Positions 10,452 to 20,257 of a stretch of DNA of 36,900 nt are shown in pieces. The position numbers were made by a program, and so were the translations under genes. Each line of letters starts with the position of its first letter. Position 1 is the first letter of the stretch. The notes under the pieces are model-generated. The model saw nothing but the letters and a program-made list of their open reading frames with translations. It was not told where the DNA came from and did not search any database. The DNA is from Nitriliruptoraceae bacterium (lineage in GTDB: Bacteria > Actinomycetota > Nitriliruptoria > Nitriliruptorales > Nitriliruptoraceae). The DNA lies in the NCBI GenBank assembly GCA_007134165.1, contig SLLJ01000171.1, positions 1-36,900 on the forward strand. Direction: 5' to 3'.

Positions 10452-13190
10452 ATGCCTTCCTTGCCCGCGCGGCTCCGCGACGGCACACCAACGCAGCGCA
10501 CCATGGCACTCGCGGCCGCGGTCGTCCTGCTCTTCACGGTGCTGCCCGCCGAGTCGCGCCAGGCGGCGGCGCTCGGCGTCGCGGCCGGCGCCGCGATCAT
10601 CGCACTGGTCGGCCTGCATCGACGCACACTCCCCCGGCGACACCGGTGGGTGCCGGTCGTGCTCGCACTCGTGGTCTGGGCCGCGGCCGACGTCGGTCCG
10701 CGGGCGACCGCGCTCATCACCGATCACACCCTGACCTGGCCAGCGGGATGGAACCTGCTCTACCCCGTCGGAACTCTGCTGCTCGCGGTGGGGATCGCCG
10801 GCGTGCTACGCAGCAACGACGTCACGGAGCCTCAGGCCACCACCGACGCGGTCATCGCCACGCTCAGCGTTGGCATCCTCCTCGCGGTCACGGTCACCGA
10901 CCCACGGCGAGCCACGTTCGCAGCCGGCTGGATCGGTGGTGTGCAGGTCGCCGTGACCGCGCTGGCGAACCTGGTGCTGCTGGGCGTCCTGCTGCGCGGC
11001 CTGCTGACGGGCGGGCACACCCGGGCGGCCGAACGAGCCGGACGCACGCTGCTCGCCGGCGGAGGGCTGGTAGTCGGCGCCGTTGTCGTCCTCGCACTGG
11101 CCCTTCGTACCGGGAGTTCGGACCCCCTGTCGCTGTTCACCCCGGTGTGGCTGGCGGCGTGCCTGCTGCTCTCCGGCGCCGTGCACGAAGCTGCCGGCGG
11201 CCCCGCGACCGGCATGACCGACGCAGCTGGCGCCGGGCCCGGCACCGACCGTCGCCGCTCACCGCTCCGCCGATCCACCGCACGGCGTGTCTTGGTGCTG
11301 AGCCTCACGTTGCCGATGTTCGCGCTGCTGCTGACCCAGCTGGAAACCACCCCAATCGACCTGCTCGTCGCGGCCGGATCGGGGGTCTTGTTCCTGCTGG
11401 CGGTGCTACGCGTCCGACAGTTGCTGCGGGAGCTCTCGTTGCTGCGGCGCGAGGAGTTCGCGTCCCACCTCGCCGACCAGGAGTCCCGGTTGGCACGACG
11501 CTTCGAGGCGCTGGTGCAGCACACCAGCGACGTGCTCGTCGTGATCGACGCCGACGGCCGGGTGACCTACGCCACCCCCTCGGCTGCCGGGCTGTTGGGA
11601 GATGATCCGGTCGGGTTCAGCGCTGACCAGCTCGCCGAGCTCATCCACCCCGACGAACGCCGGGCCACGATCGGTACGTTGCGATCGAGGATCGGCGAGA
11701 GCCGGGGACGACCGGTCACGATCTCCGCACGGCTCGGCGACCGAGGGGAGGGTGCCCGCTACGTCCAGATCGTGGCGGCCGACCTGCGCCACGATCCCGA
11801 CGTGGCCGGCGTGGTGTTCACCCTGCAGGAGACGACCCACCGCATCGAACTCGAACGCGAGTTGAGGTTCCTCGCCTTCCACGACCCGCTGACGGGTCTG
11901 TGCAACCGACAGCTGTTCGAAAACCGCGTCGATCACGCCCTCGACCGAGCACGACGAGGGTCCGATCGGCTGGCGGTGCTCGTCTGCGACATCGACGACT
12001 TCAAGGACATCAACGATTCCGAAGGCCACCGCGCGGGCGATGAGGTCCTGCGGATACTCGCCGAACGGCTCGAGCGCGAGACCCGTGCCTCGGACACCGT
12101 CGCCCGGCTCGGCAGCGACGAGTTCGCCGTGCTCGTCGAGAGTCTCGACGAGACCCGCAGCGCGATCGAACTCGCTGAGCGTCTGCTCGACGCGATCGGC
12201 GAGCCGTTCGAGGTCGCCGGCCGGCAGCTGAAGGTGACCGGGAGCTTCGGGGTCGCCGTCGACGCTGGGGAGCGCAGCGGTCAGGAGCTGCTGCGCGACG
12301 CCGACATCGCCGCGCACGCCGCCAAGACCGAGGGCGCCGGACGCTGGTCGCTGCACCGCACCACGATGACCGCCGAGACCCAGGACCGCCTCACCCTCGC
12401 CTCCGACCTCAACGCCGCCATCGTGGCGGGAACGCTCGACGTCGCCTATCAACCGATCGTCGAGGTCCAAACCTGCGCGATCGTGGGGTTCGAGGCCCTC
12501 GCACGTTGGACGCATCCGGTGCGCGGCCCGATCCCACCGGACCGTTTCATCCCCATGGCGGAGCGCAGCGGTGCGATCATCGGGCTGGGCCGCCTGGTGC
12601 TGTCGAGGTCGCTGGCCAACCTGTGCCGCTGGTTGGAGCAGGCCGAGCACGCCGACCTGCACATCACGGTCAACGTCTCGACCCGTCAACTGCACGATCC
12701 GGCGTTCGCAACCACCGTCATGCAACTCCTCGAGCATCACGGCATCGCCCCAGAGCAGCTCGTGCTCGAGCTCACCGAATCGGTGCTGATCCGCGACGAG
12801 GCCGTCATGCGGAGCATCGGGCAAGTGCGGGAGCGCGGTGTGCGTCTGGCCGTCGACGACTTCGGTACCGGGTACAGCTCGCTGGGCTATCTGCGGGAGC
12901 TTCCGATCGACCTGCTCAAGATCGATCGCAGCTTCATCAGCGCGCTGGAAATCGACCCCAGCGCCGATGAACTCGTGCGCACCATCGTCGACCTCGGGCG
13001 CCGCCTCGGCCTCGAGGTCGTCGCCGAGGGGGTCGAGACCCACTTCCAACACGAGGCACTGAAGGCGATGGGCTGCCCGTACGCCCAGGGATACCTGTTC
13101 GACCGCCCCCGCCCACGCGCCGAGGTTCCGGGGTTGATCCACGACGGTCTCGCCCTGGCCAACGCCCCAGCCAGGATCCGCACCGCCTGA
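10452..13190 (+). CDS. Membrane-anchored PAS-GGDEF-EAL protein; GGDEF degenerate (GSDEF), EAL intact
   Basis: Multiple N-terminal TM segments; PAS-like VLVVIDADGRVTYATPSAAGLLG; RLGSDEFAVL; EALARW, ELTES, DDFGTGYSSLGYL, LKIDRSF, VVAEGVET. Confidence 0.92.
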   Translation: MPSLPARLRDGTPTQRTMALAAAVVLLFTVLPAESRQAAALGVAAGAAIIALVGLHRRTLPRRHRWVPVVLALVVWAAADVGPRATALITDHTLTWPAGWNLLYPVGTLLLAVGIAGVLRSNDVTEPQATTDAVIATLSVGILLAVTVTDPRRATFAAGWIGGVQVAVTALANLVLLGVLLRGLLTGGHTRAAERAGRTLLAGGGLVVGAVVVLALALRTGSSDPLSLFTPVWLAACLLLSGAVHEAAGGPATGMTDAAGAGPGTDRRRSPLRRSTARRVLVLSLTLPMFALLLTQLETTPIDLLVAAGSGVLFLLAVLRVRQLLRELSLLRREEFASHLADQESRLARRFEALVQHTSDVLVVIDADGRVTYATPSAAGLLGDDPVGFSADQLAELIHPDERRATIGTLRSRIGESRGRPVTISARLGDRGEGARYVQIVAADLRHDPDVAGVVFTLQETTHRIELERELRFLAFHDPLTGLCNRQLFENRVDHALDRARRGSDRLAVLVCDIDDFKDINDSEGHRAGDEVLRILAERLERETRASDTVARLGSDEFAVLVESLDETRSAIELAERLLDAIGEPFEVAGRQLKVTGSFGVAVDAGERSGQELLRDADIAAHAAKTEGAGRWSLHRTTMTAETQDRLTLASDLNAAIVAGTLDVAYQPIVEVQTCAIVGFEALARWTHPVRGPIPPDRFIPMAERSGAIIGLGRLVLSRSLANLCRWLEQAEHADLHITVNVSTRQLHDPAFATTVMQLLEHHGIAPEQLVLELTESVLIRDEAVMRSIGQVRERGVRLAVDDFGTGYSSLGYLRELPIDLLKIDRSFISALEIDPSADELVRTIVDLGRRLGLEVVAEGVETHFQHEALKAMGCPYAQGYLFDRPRPRAEVPGLIHDGLALANAPARIRTA

Positions 13191-13235
13191 CCACCGGTCT
13201 GACGACCTTCGATCCGCCCCGGAGCCTGCTGCCCG

Positions 13236-15908
13236 ATGCCGACCCGCGTCCTGCGATGTACCGTCACCGCAGGTGGCGTGATCGCCGGAGTGCTCTACCT
13301 GGCGCTGCCGGCCGGCAGCCGACCACAGGCGCTGGTGTTCGTGGCGGCGGCAGCAGCGCTGCTGGTGATCGCGGTGAGCCAACTGCCCCGGCTCGACGCC
13401 CGGGCGCGGCGCAGCTGGGGTCCTGTGGTCGCAGGGCTGGCCGCCTACGTGCTGGGCGACCTCGTCTTGGCCGGATGGTTCGGCCTGACGGGGGTGATGC
13501 TGCCAATCGGCAGCCCGGCCCATCTGCTGTACCCCGCGGGTGCGGCCCTGTTGGCCCTCGGACTGCTGCGCGCCCTGGACCGCGGACGGGAACGCGACCG
13601 CGCCGCGTTCATCGACGCACTGGCTGTCGCCACCAGTGCTGGGGCGGTGACCTGGATCCTGCTGGTCCTGCCCTCCGGTGACGTGGTCACCGATACCGCG
13701 ATCGGACAGATCCACTTCGTCAGCTACCCGATCACCCACCTGCTGCTGCTGGCCGCCACCGTCCGGCTGGTCATCTCGGATCGTCGCCCGGCACCTGCTC
13801 GCCGTCAGCTGCTGCTCGGGGCGGTGGCTGCCCTCGGCACAGCGATCACCGTCGGGGTGCTGCTGGCGGCGGACCGCTACACGACGGGCACCGTCGTCGA
13901 CCTGGGCTGGCTGAGCGCCTACGTCCTGCTGACGCTGGCGGTGAGCAACCCGGACGCGGCAGCCGCCGTCACCCGTCCTCCGGCCGCGGTCCGTCGGCTT
14001 TCGAGCCGGCGCGTGATCGCACTGACCTGCTCCGCGATGCTGCTGCCCGCCACCGGGCTGGCGCTGGCCGAGCAGACCAGCGACGTGCTCCTCGCCTCGG
14101 CGACCGCCGTCCTGCTCGGTCTGGTGACGCTGCGCGTGTGGTTGCTCCTACGCAAGCTCGAGCAGTCCCGCGACGCCGCGCTCGCCCACGAGCGCGAGCG
14201 TGAGCGCGACCGGCTCGAGACGCTGCTGCAGCATGCTTCCGACGTCCTGCTCGTCATCGACGATGCCCAGGTCGTCTACGCGACACCGTCCGCGAGCGCG
14301 CTGCTCGGCGAGGACCCGACCGGCTGGGAGACCAGCCGGCTCGATGCCCTGGTCGTCGACGGCTCGTCGCTGTCAACGCTGGCGACGGTGACGCATGGCT
14401 CCAACAGCTCCCGTGGCGATCCTCTCCGCCGGCGGTTGCGCGACCGCGACGGCAAACGGCGCGAAGTCGAGGTGATCGTCGACGACCTGACCCTGGACGC
14501 CGACGTACGGGGCACGGTGCTCACGCTGCGCGAGGTGACCGAACGGGCCCGGCTTGAAGCCGAGCTGCGCCACGTCGCCTTCCACGATCCACTCACCGGC
14601 CTGTGCAATCGTGAGTTGTTCCGCAACCGGCTGCAGCATGCCGGTCAACGGGCGCGGCGTCACCGTGATGGTCGTGTGGCGGTGCTCATCTGCGACCTCG
14701 ATGACTTCAAGGGCATCAACGACACCCTCGGTCATGCGGCCGGGGACCGACTGCTGATCACCGTTGCCGAACGTCTGGGCACCCAGGTGCGTGCCGCGGA
14801 CACCGTCGCCCGGCTCGGTGGGAACGAGTTCGCGATCCTGTGCGAGGACGTCGCGGAGGTCCGCGACGCCGGGATCACGGCTCGCCGCGTCCTCGAGGCC
14901 GTACGACAGCCGCTGCACATCGACGGGCACCAACTGCGGCTCGGGACCAGCATCGGCATCGCGGTCGACGACGGCCAGCGCACGGCGGACGAACTGCTGC
15001 GTGACGCCGGCATCGCGTTGCACGAGGCGAAGGCCGACGGCAAGCAGCGCTGGGCGCTCCACCGTCAGGCGATGACGGTGGAGGCACATGACCGCCTGCA
15101 GCTCGGCGCGGACCTCGCCACGGCTCTGGCGTGCCGTCAACTGCAGGTCGCCTACCAGCCGATCGTGGAACTGGACAGCGGCCGCCCCCGCGGGATGGAA
15201 GCGCTGGCCCGCTGGCAGCACCCCGAGCGGGGGCTGGTGCCGCCCGACGCCTTCATCCCGCTGGCCGAAGCCAGCGGCATGATCCCGGCGATCGGTCGGC
15301 ACATCCTGCGCACCGGCCTGCAGACGCTGGCCGCCTGGGATCGGCAGTGTCCGGAGCTCGACGTGACCCTGGCCGTCAACGTCTCGGGGCGCCAGATCCG
15401 CGACAGCGGACTGGTGGGTCTGGTCGACCGTGAGCTGCGCGACTCCGGTGTCGCCGCCAACCGCCTGACGCTGGAGCTGACCGAGTCGGTCATGCTCGAC
15501 GACACCGACCAGACCGTCGGGGTGATGCGCGAGCTTCGAGGACGTGGAGTGCGCTTCGCCATCGACGACTTCGGGACCGGGTACAGCTCACTGGCCTACC
15601 TGCACCGCCTCCCCATCGACCAACTGAAGATCGACCGGCGCTTCGTCGACGAGTTGGGACGCAGCGACGGTTCGCACTGCCTGGCCCGCACCATCATCGA
15701 GCTCGGCGGCAGCCTGGGTCTGGAGGTGGTCGCCGAAGGCATCGAGAACGAGACCCAGCGCGGGCAGCTCGTCGAACTCGGTTGCGAACTGGGCCAGGGC
15801 TACCTGTTCCGCGCCCCGGCACCGGCCGACGCCATCAGCACCTGGCTGGCCACCGGCCCGACCGGGTCCACGAACACGCGTCGGGCGGTCGCGCACCCCG
15901 CGCCCTAG
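13236..15908 (+). CDS. Membrane-anchored PAS-GGDEF-EAL protein, tandem paralog; GGDEF degenerate (GGNEF), EAL intact
   Basis: Same architecture as the preceding gene; RLGGNEFAIL; EALARW, ELTES, DDFGTGYSSLAYL, LKIDRRF, VVAEGIEN. Confidence 0.92.
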   Translation: MPTRVLRCTVTAGGVIAGVLYLALPAGSRPQALVFVAAAAALLVIAVSQLPRLDARARRSWGPVVAGLAAYVLGDLVLAGWFGLTGVMLPIGSPAHLLYPAGAALLALGLLRALDRGRERDRAAFIDALAVATSAGAVTWILLVLPSGDVVTDTAIGQIHFVSYPITHLLLLAATVRLVISDRRPAPARRQLLLGAVAALGTAITVGVLLAADRYTTGTVVDLGWLSAYVLLTLAVSNPDAAAAVTRPPAAVRRLSSRRVIALTCSAMLLPATGLALAEQTSDVLLASATAVLLGLVTLRVWLLLRKLEQSRDAALAHERERERDRLETLLQHASDVLLVIDDAQVVYATPSASALLGEDPTGWETSRLDALVVDGSSLSTLATVTHGSNSSRGDPLRRRLRDRDGKRREVEVIVDDLTLDADVRGTVLTLREVTERARLEAELRHVAFHDPLTGLCNRELFRNRLQHAGQRARRHRDGRVAVLICDLDDFKGINDTLGHAAGDRLLITVAERLGTQVRAADTVARLGGNEFAILCEDVAEVRDAGITARRVLEAVRQPLHIDGHQLRLGTSIGIAVDDGQRTADELLRDAGIALHEAKADGKQRWALHRQAMTVEAHDRLQLGADLATALACRQLQVAYQPIVELDSGRPRGMEALARWQHPERGLVPPDAFIPLAEASGMIPAIGRHILRTGLQTLAAWDRQCPELDVTLAVNVSGRQIRDSGLVGLVDRELRDSGVAANRLTLELTESVMLDDTDQTVGVMRELRGRGVRFAIDDFGTGYSSLAYLHRLPIDQLKIDRRFVDELGRSDGSHCLARTIIELGGSLGLEVVAEGIENETQRGQLVELGCELGQGYLFRAPAPADAISTWLATGPTGSTNTRRAVAHPAP

Positions 15909-15917
15909 GCTCGCGGC

Positions 15918-16385
15918 ATGAGCCGCACCATCGCCACCACCGACCGGGTCGACCGGGACGCCCTCCTGGCGTTCCTGCGGCCCCGCCACCGCATGGTGCT
16001 GGTGACCCGCCGCCGTGACGGTCGACCACAGGTCTCACCCGTCGCCGCCGGCATCGACACCAGCGGCCACGTGGTCGTGGCCACCTACCCGCAGCGCGCC
16101 AAGGTCCACAACCTGCGCCGCGACCCCAACGCGACGGTCATGACCCTGTCCGACGACTGGAACGGACCCTGGGTCCAGCTCGACGGGACCGCGGTCGTGC
16201 TCGACCTGCCCGCTGCGCTCGAACCACTGGTCGAGTACTACCGGGCCATCGCCGGCGAGCACCCGGACTGGCAGGAGTACCGCGAGGCCATGCGCGCGCA
16301 GGGCAAGTGCCTGGTACGTATCACCATCGACCGCTGGGGACCGATTGCCACCGGCGGCTTCCCACCGCACCTGGCCGGAGACTGA
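15918..16385 (+). CDS. PPOX-class (pyridoxamine 5'-phosphate oxidase-like, probably F420-type) protein
   Basis: FLRPRHRMVLVTRRRDGRPQVSPVAAGIDTSGHVVVATYPQRAKVHNLRRDPNATVMTL. Confidence 0.85.
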   Translation: MSRTIATTDRVDRDALLAFLRPRHRMVLVTRRRDGRPQVSPVAAGIDTSGHVVVATYPQRAKVHNLRRDPNATVMTLSDDWNGPWVQLDGTAVVLDLPAALEPLVEYYRAIAGEHPDWQEYREAMRAQGKCLVRITIDRWGPIATGGFPPHLAGD

Positions 16386-16390
16386 GCACC

Positions 16391-17803
16391 GTGCCGCGCA
16401 CCTCCCGCCGCCCCAAGGTCACCCTGCCCTCTCCCTCCCGGCTCCAACGTTGGGGGTTGGGTGTGGGTGCGGGGGCGTTCCTGGCCCCCCTGCTGCTCGA
16501 CGTTCCCGGGCTCGACCCAGCCGGCGAGCGGATGCTGGCGATCTTCCTGCTGGCGATCGTGCTGTGGGTGACCGAGGCCATCCCGCTCACGGCCACCGCG
16601 GTGCTCGTGATCCTGCTGCAGGTGCTGATGCTCTCCGAGCAGGCCCTGGTCGGGCTCGAGACCGAGGTGCTGACCGCCTCCGACACCTTCGCGGCGCTGG
16701 CCGATCCGGTCATCATGCTGTTCCTCGGCGGGTTTCTGATCGCCGAGGGCGCGAGCACGTTCAAGCTCGATCGCAACCTCGCCGCCGTGCTCCTGCGTCC
16801 GTTCGCCGGCAACGCCCGCCGGTCGGTGCTCGGGCTGATGCTCATCACCGCCGTGTTGTCGATGTTCGTGTCGAACACGGCGACCACGGCGACCATGTTC
16901 GCGGTGATCGTGCCGGTGCTGGCGGCGCTGCCCCCCGGCCGCGCCCGGACCGGTCTGGCGCTGTCGATCCCGGTCGCCGCCAACGTCGGAGGGATCGGCA
17001 CCCCGGTGGGCAGTCCACCGAACGCGATCGCGCTCGGCGCCCTGAGCGCCCAGGGTCACGGCGTGTCGTTCGTGGGCTGGATGCTGCTCGCGGTGCCGTT
17101 GATGCTGGTGCTGCTGGTGTTGGCCTGGGTGCTGCTGACCCGGAGCTACGTGCCGACCGACACCCCCTTCGACCTGGACACGGACGCGGACTTCGATCGT
17201 TCCCCGGCCGCGCGGCTGTTCATGGTCATCGCCGGGGGCACCGTGCTGCTGTGGTTGACCGAGCCGTTCCACGGCATCCCGTCCTCGACGGTGGGGTTCC
17301 TGCCGGTGGTGCTGCTGCTGGCCACCCAGGTGATGTCCGGTGAGGACCTCAAACGGCTGCAATGGCCGGTGCTGTGGCTGGTCGCCGGCGGGATCTCGCT
17401 GGGCACCGGGATCGGGGCCAGCGGCCTCGATGACTGGCTGATCGGCCTGGTGGGCTGGGATCGCCTGCCCTCGACGCTGCTGCTGTTGCTGCTCACCACG
17501 ATCGGCGTCGCGCTGTCGTCGGTGATCTCGAACTCGGCGACCGCCAATCTGCTGATCCCGCTGGCGCTGAGCCTGTCGGTGGCGGTGAACCTCGACCCGA
17601 CCATGATCGGGGTGCTGGTCGCGCTGGCCTGCTCGCTGGCCATGGTGCTGCCGATCTCCACGCCACCCAACGCGATCGCCTACGCCACCGGGGAGGTCCC
17701 GACCCAGGCCATGGCGACGACCGGCATCGTGATCGGCGTGGTCGGCGTGGCGCTGCTGTCGCTGGTGATGCCCTGGCTGTGGACCACGCTGGGCCTGGTA
17801 TGA
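16391..17803 (+). CDS. SLC13/DASS-family anion symporter
   Basis: Polytopic; two SNT-type motifs SNTATTATMF and SNSATANLLIP; TPVGSPPNAIA and STPPNAIAYA repeats. GTG at 16391 chosen rather than 16307. Confidence 0.86.
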   Translation: MPRTSRRPKVTLPSPSRLQRWGLGVGAGAFLAPLLLDVPGLDPAGERMLAIFLLAIVLWVTEAIPLTATAVLVILLQVLMLSEQALVGLETEVLTASDTFAALADPVIMLFLGGFLIAEGASTFKLDRNLAAVLLRPFAGNARRSVLGLMLITAVLSMFVSNTATTATMFAVIVPVLAALPPGRARTGLALSIPVAANVGGIGTPVGSPPNAIALGALSAQGHGVSFVGWMLLAVPLMLVLLVLAWVLLTRSYVPTDTPFDLDTDADFDRSPAARLFMVIAGGTVLLWLTEPFHGIPSSTVGFLPVVLLLATQVMSGEDLKRLQWPVLWLVAGGISLGTGIGASGLDDWLIGLVGWDRLPSTLLLLLLTTIGVALSSVISNSATANLLIPLALSLSVAVNLDPTMIGVLVALACSLAMVLPISTPPNAIAYATGEVPTQAMATTGIVIGVVGVALLSLVMPWLWTTLGLV

Positions 17804-19731
17804 GCGAGTCACTGACGGTGCTGGTGATCGGGGACGAGGCCGACGTCGCCGCGATCGTGGCCGAGTTCGACGCCAGCGCCAACCAACTGCTGGACGTCGA
17901 GGTGGTCGCCGACGCCGACGCAGCCCGTGACCGTGCGCGCCGCGGCACCCAGGTGGGCGGGATCGTGCTGGCCCCCACCCGACACGACGTCGACGAGGTA
18001 CTCGAGAACCTCGCCGGCGAGCCGGCCCTGGAGAGCATCCGCACGGTGCTGGTCACCGACCGTCGCTCGCACGACGACGTCACCCGGGCAATCGACGCTG
18101 ACCGGCTCGATGCGGTGGTGGCCACTGGTTGGCGCCCCGGCGAACTCGCGGCGCACGTCACCTCCCAGGTGACCCGGTGGCTGCGCGCGCAGCGATCCGA
18201 TCATCCGGTGCTGCTCGAACTGGACGCCATCGACCGCTACCACCGCGCGTTCGAAGCACCGAGCAGCGAACTGCTGCGCGACCTCGAACTCGACGACCAT
18301 GCCATCGCCGAGCGGCTCAGCGCGGCGATCGACCGGGCGTTGGGGCGCCGGCCGCGCCTGCAGCTCGCCGCCGGCACCCGCCTGACGCATCAGAACACCC
18401 CGGTCAACGGCGTGTTCGTGATCCGCTCGGGCAGCGTGGCGCTCGACCGCACGACCTCGCTGGGCGAGATCCGGCTGCACCACGGCTCGACCGGCCCGGT
18501 GGTGGGGCTGCTGTCACTGGCCCAGCAGCGGCGCGCCTTCTTCACGGCCCGCTCCACCACGCAGGTCGAGGTGCTGCACCTCGACCTCGAACAGCTCGAC
18601 CGGGCCCTGCGCGCCGAACCCGAGGTGGGCGCGGCGATGGCGGCGGCATCGGTGCGGGCGCTGGCCCGACGGCTGCGCCGGGCCGAGCAGCTCCAGCTCG
18701 AGAAGCGCCAGCTGAACCTCGAGCTCGAGGCCGAACGCCAGCGCCTCGCAGCCGCGCTCCAGGCGCTCGAGACGGCCCGGCTCGAGCTCGTCGAGCAGGC
18801 CCGCTACGCGACCCTCGGTGAGCTCGCCGCCGGCGTCGCCCACGAACTGAACAACCCGGTTGCGGCACTGAGCCGGGCCACGAGCTACGTCGGCGAGGAC
18901 ATCGCCCGGTTGCTCGAGGGTCACCCGCAGGGTGAGCTGGCCAGCTCGGCGTTGGAAACCGCACGCACCCGGCCGGCCCTGCGTGCGGCTGAGGAACGGG
19001 CGGCGCGACGCGAACTCGGCGCGGCACTCGGTGATGCGGCCGTGGCCCGTCGGCTGGTCTCGGCGGGGATCACCGAGGTCGCGCAGGCCCGGCGCCTCGG
19101 GGCGGATCACGAAGAGTCCCTGGCCGTGGTCGAGTCCGCGGCGAGCCTGGGAACCGCCCTGCGCAACCTCGAGGTCGGCTCGCAGCGGATCTCCGAGCTG
19201 GTCGCCAGCCTGCGGGCCTACGCGCGACCCGACCTGCAGCCGATCGACGGAGTCGACGTCAACGAACTGCTCGACGACACGCTGCGACTGGTCGCGCACC
19301 GCCTGCAGGGCAGTGAGGTGGTCCGACGCTTCGGTGAGCTGCCCCCGGTCCGCGCGCGACCGGGTCCGCTCGACCAGGTCTGGACCAACCTGCTGGTCAA
19401 CGCCGCCGAGTCGCTCGACGGCGCCGGCCGCATCGAAGTGGTGACCGACGCCCCAGACCCCGGGCATGTCCGGGTACGCATCATCGACGACGGACCCGGC
19501 ATCGATCCCGAGCTGCTGCCCCGCCTGTTCGAGCCCCGATTCACGACCAAGAACGGGCAGGTGCGCTACGGCCTGGGACTCGGCCTGTCGATCGCCAAGC
19601 GGACCGTCGAGTCGCACGGTGGCCGGATCGAGCTGGACAGCCAGCCGGGACGTACCTGCGCCACCGTGGTGCTGCCGGTTGGCGGCCCCGCCGACGGCGA
19701 CGATCTCGACGAGGAGGAGGCGCGCACATGA
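17800..19731 (+). CDS. Sensor histidine kinase with degenerate N-terminal receiver and cNMP-binding-like domain
   Basis: H box AAGVAHELNNPVAAL, N box WTNLLVNAAESL, G boxes IIDDGPGID / GLGLGLSIAKRTVESHGG; cNMP-like GVFVIRSGSVALDR; ATGA overlap with upstream transporter. Confidence 0.88.
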   Translation: MSESLTVLVIGDEADVAAIVAEFDASANQLLDVEVVADADAARDRARRGTQVGGIVLAPTRHDVDEVLENLAGEPALESIRTVLVTDRRSHDDVTRAIDADRLDAVVATGWRPGELAAHVTSQVTRWLRAQRSDHPVLLELDAIDRYHRAFEAPSSELLRDLELDDHAIAERLSAAIDRALGRRPRLQLAAGTRLTHQNTPVNGVFVIRSGSVALDRTTSLGEIRLHHGSTGPVVGLLSLAQQRRAFFTARSTTQVEVLHLDLEQLDRALRAEPEVGAAMAAASVRALARRLRRAEQLQLEKRQLNLELEAERQRLAAALQALETARLELVEQARYATLGELAAGVAHELNNPVAALSRATSYVGEDIARLLEGHPQGELASSALETARTRPALRAAEERAARRELGAALGDAAVARRLVSAGITEVAQARRLGADHEESLAVVESAASLGTALRNLEVGSQRISELVASLRAYARPDLQPIDGVDVNELLDDTLRLVAHRLQGSEVVRRFGELPPVRARPGPLDQVWTNLLVNAAESLDGAGRIEVVTDAPDPGHVRVRIIDDGPGIDPELLPRLFEPRFTTKNGQVRYGLGLGLSIAKRTVESHGGRIELDSQPGRTCATVVLPVGGPADGDDLDEEEART

Positions 19732-20213
19732 AGCTGGCCGTTCTGGTGCTCGAGGACGAACCGGGCGTACGGGACGCTCTGGTGCGCGACCTCACCCCCT
19801 TCGCTGATCGGGTGCGGGTCGAGGCCGCTGAGGACGTCCCCGACGCCTGGGCCGTACTCGACGAGCTCGAACAGGACGGCGACCGGCTCGCCGTGGTGCT
19901 CGCCGATCACCGGTTGCCGGGATCCACCGGCGTCGACTTCCTCGTCGAGCTCCACGCGGACACCGACACCGAGGACGTGCGAACGGTGCTCGTCACCGGT
20001 CAGGCGGACCTCGAGGACACCATCCGGGCGGTGAACCGGGCCGGACTGCACCGCTACGTCGCCAAGCCCTGGGAACCTGACCAGCTGCGAGAGATCGTGC
20101 GCGATCAGCTCACCCGCTTCGTGATCGAAGCCCGGATCGATCCGCTCCCCCACCTCGCGGTGCTCGACGCATCGCAGGTGATGGAGGTGCTGCGCCGTCG
20201 CGGCGACCGCTGA
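19728..20213 (+). CDS. Response regulator, receiver domain without recognisable output domain
   Basis: VLVLEDEPGVRDAL, VVLADHRLPGSTG (phospho-Asp), VLVTGQ, YVAKPWEPDQL (Lys); ATGA overlap with kinase. Confidence 0.9.
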   Translation: MKLAVLVLEDEPGVRDALVRDLTPFADRVRVEAAEDVPDAWAVLDELEQDGDRLAVVLADHRLPGSTGVDFLVELHADTDTEDVRTVLVTGQADLEDTIRAVNRAGLHRYVAKPWEPDQLREIVRDQLTRFVIEARIDPLPHLAVLDASQVMEVLRRRGDR

Positions 20214-20257
20214 TCCGAGCCGGGAAGGTCGGCGCCGCGCACCCGCGATCGGACGCG

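Noticed and set aside
11406-13739. 777-aa ORF on the minus strand opposite the first GGDEF-EAL gene
   Set aside because: Shadow ORF of a high-GC gene; composition is Gly/Asp/Gln/His rich with no domain logic, and the plus strand encodes a clear multi-domain protein.
16238-17812. 524-aa minus-strand ORF opposite the SLC13 transporter
   Set aside because: Extremely Gln/His/Arg-rich translation, typical antisense of Leu/Val-rich membrane protein codons.
20214-20257. Bidirectional terminator between the response regulator and the end of the eut operon
   Set aside because: No convincing stem-loop with U-tract seen in the 44-nt gap.
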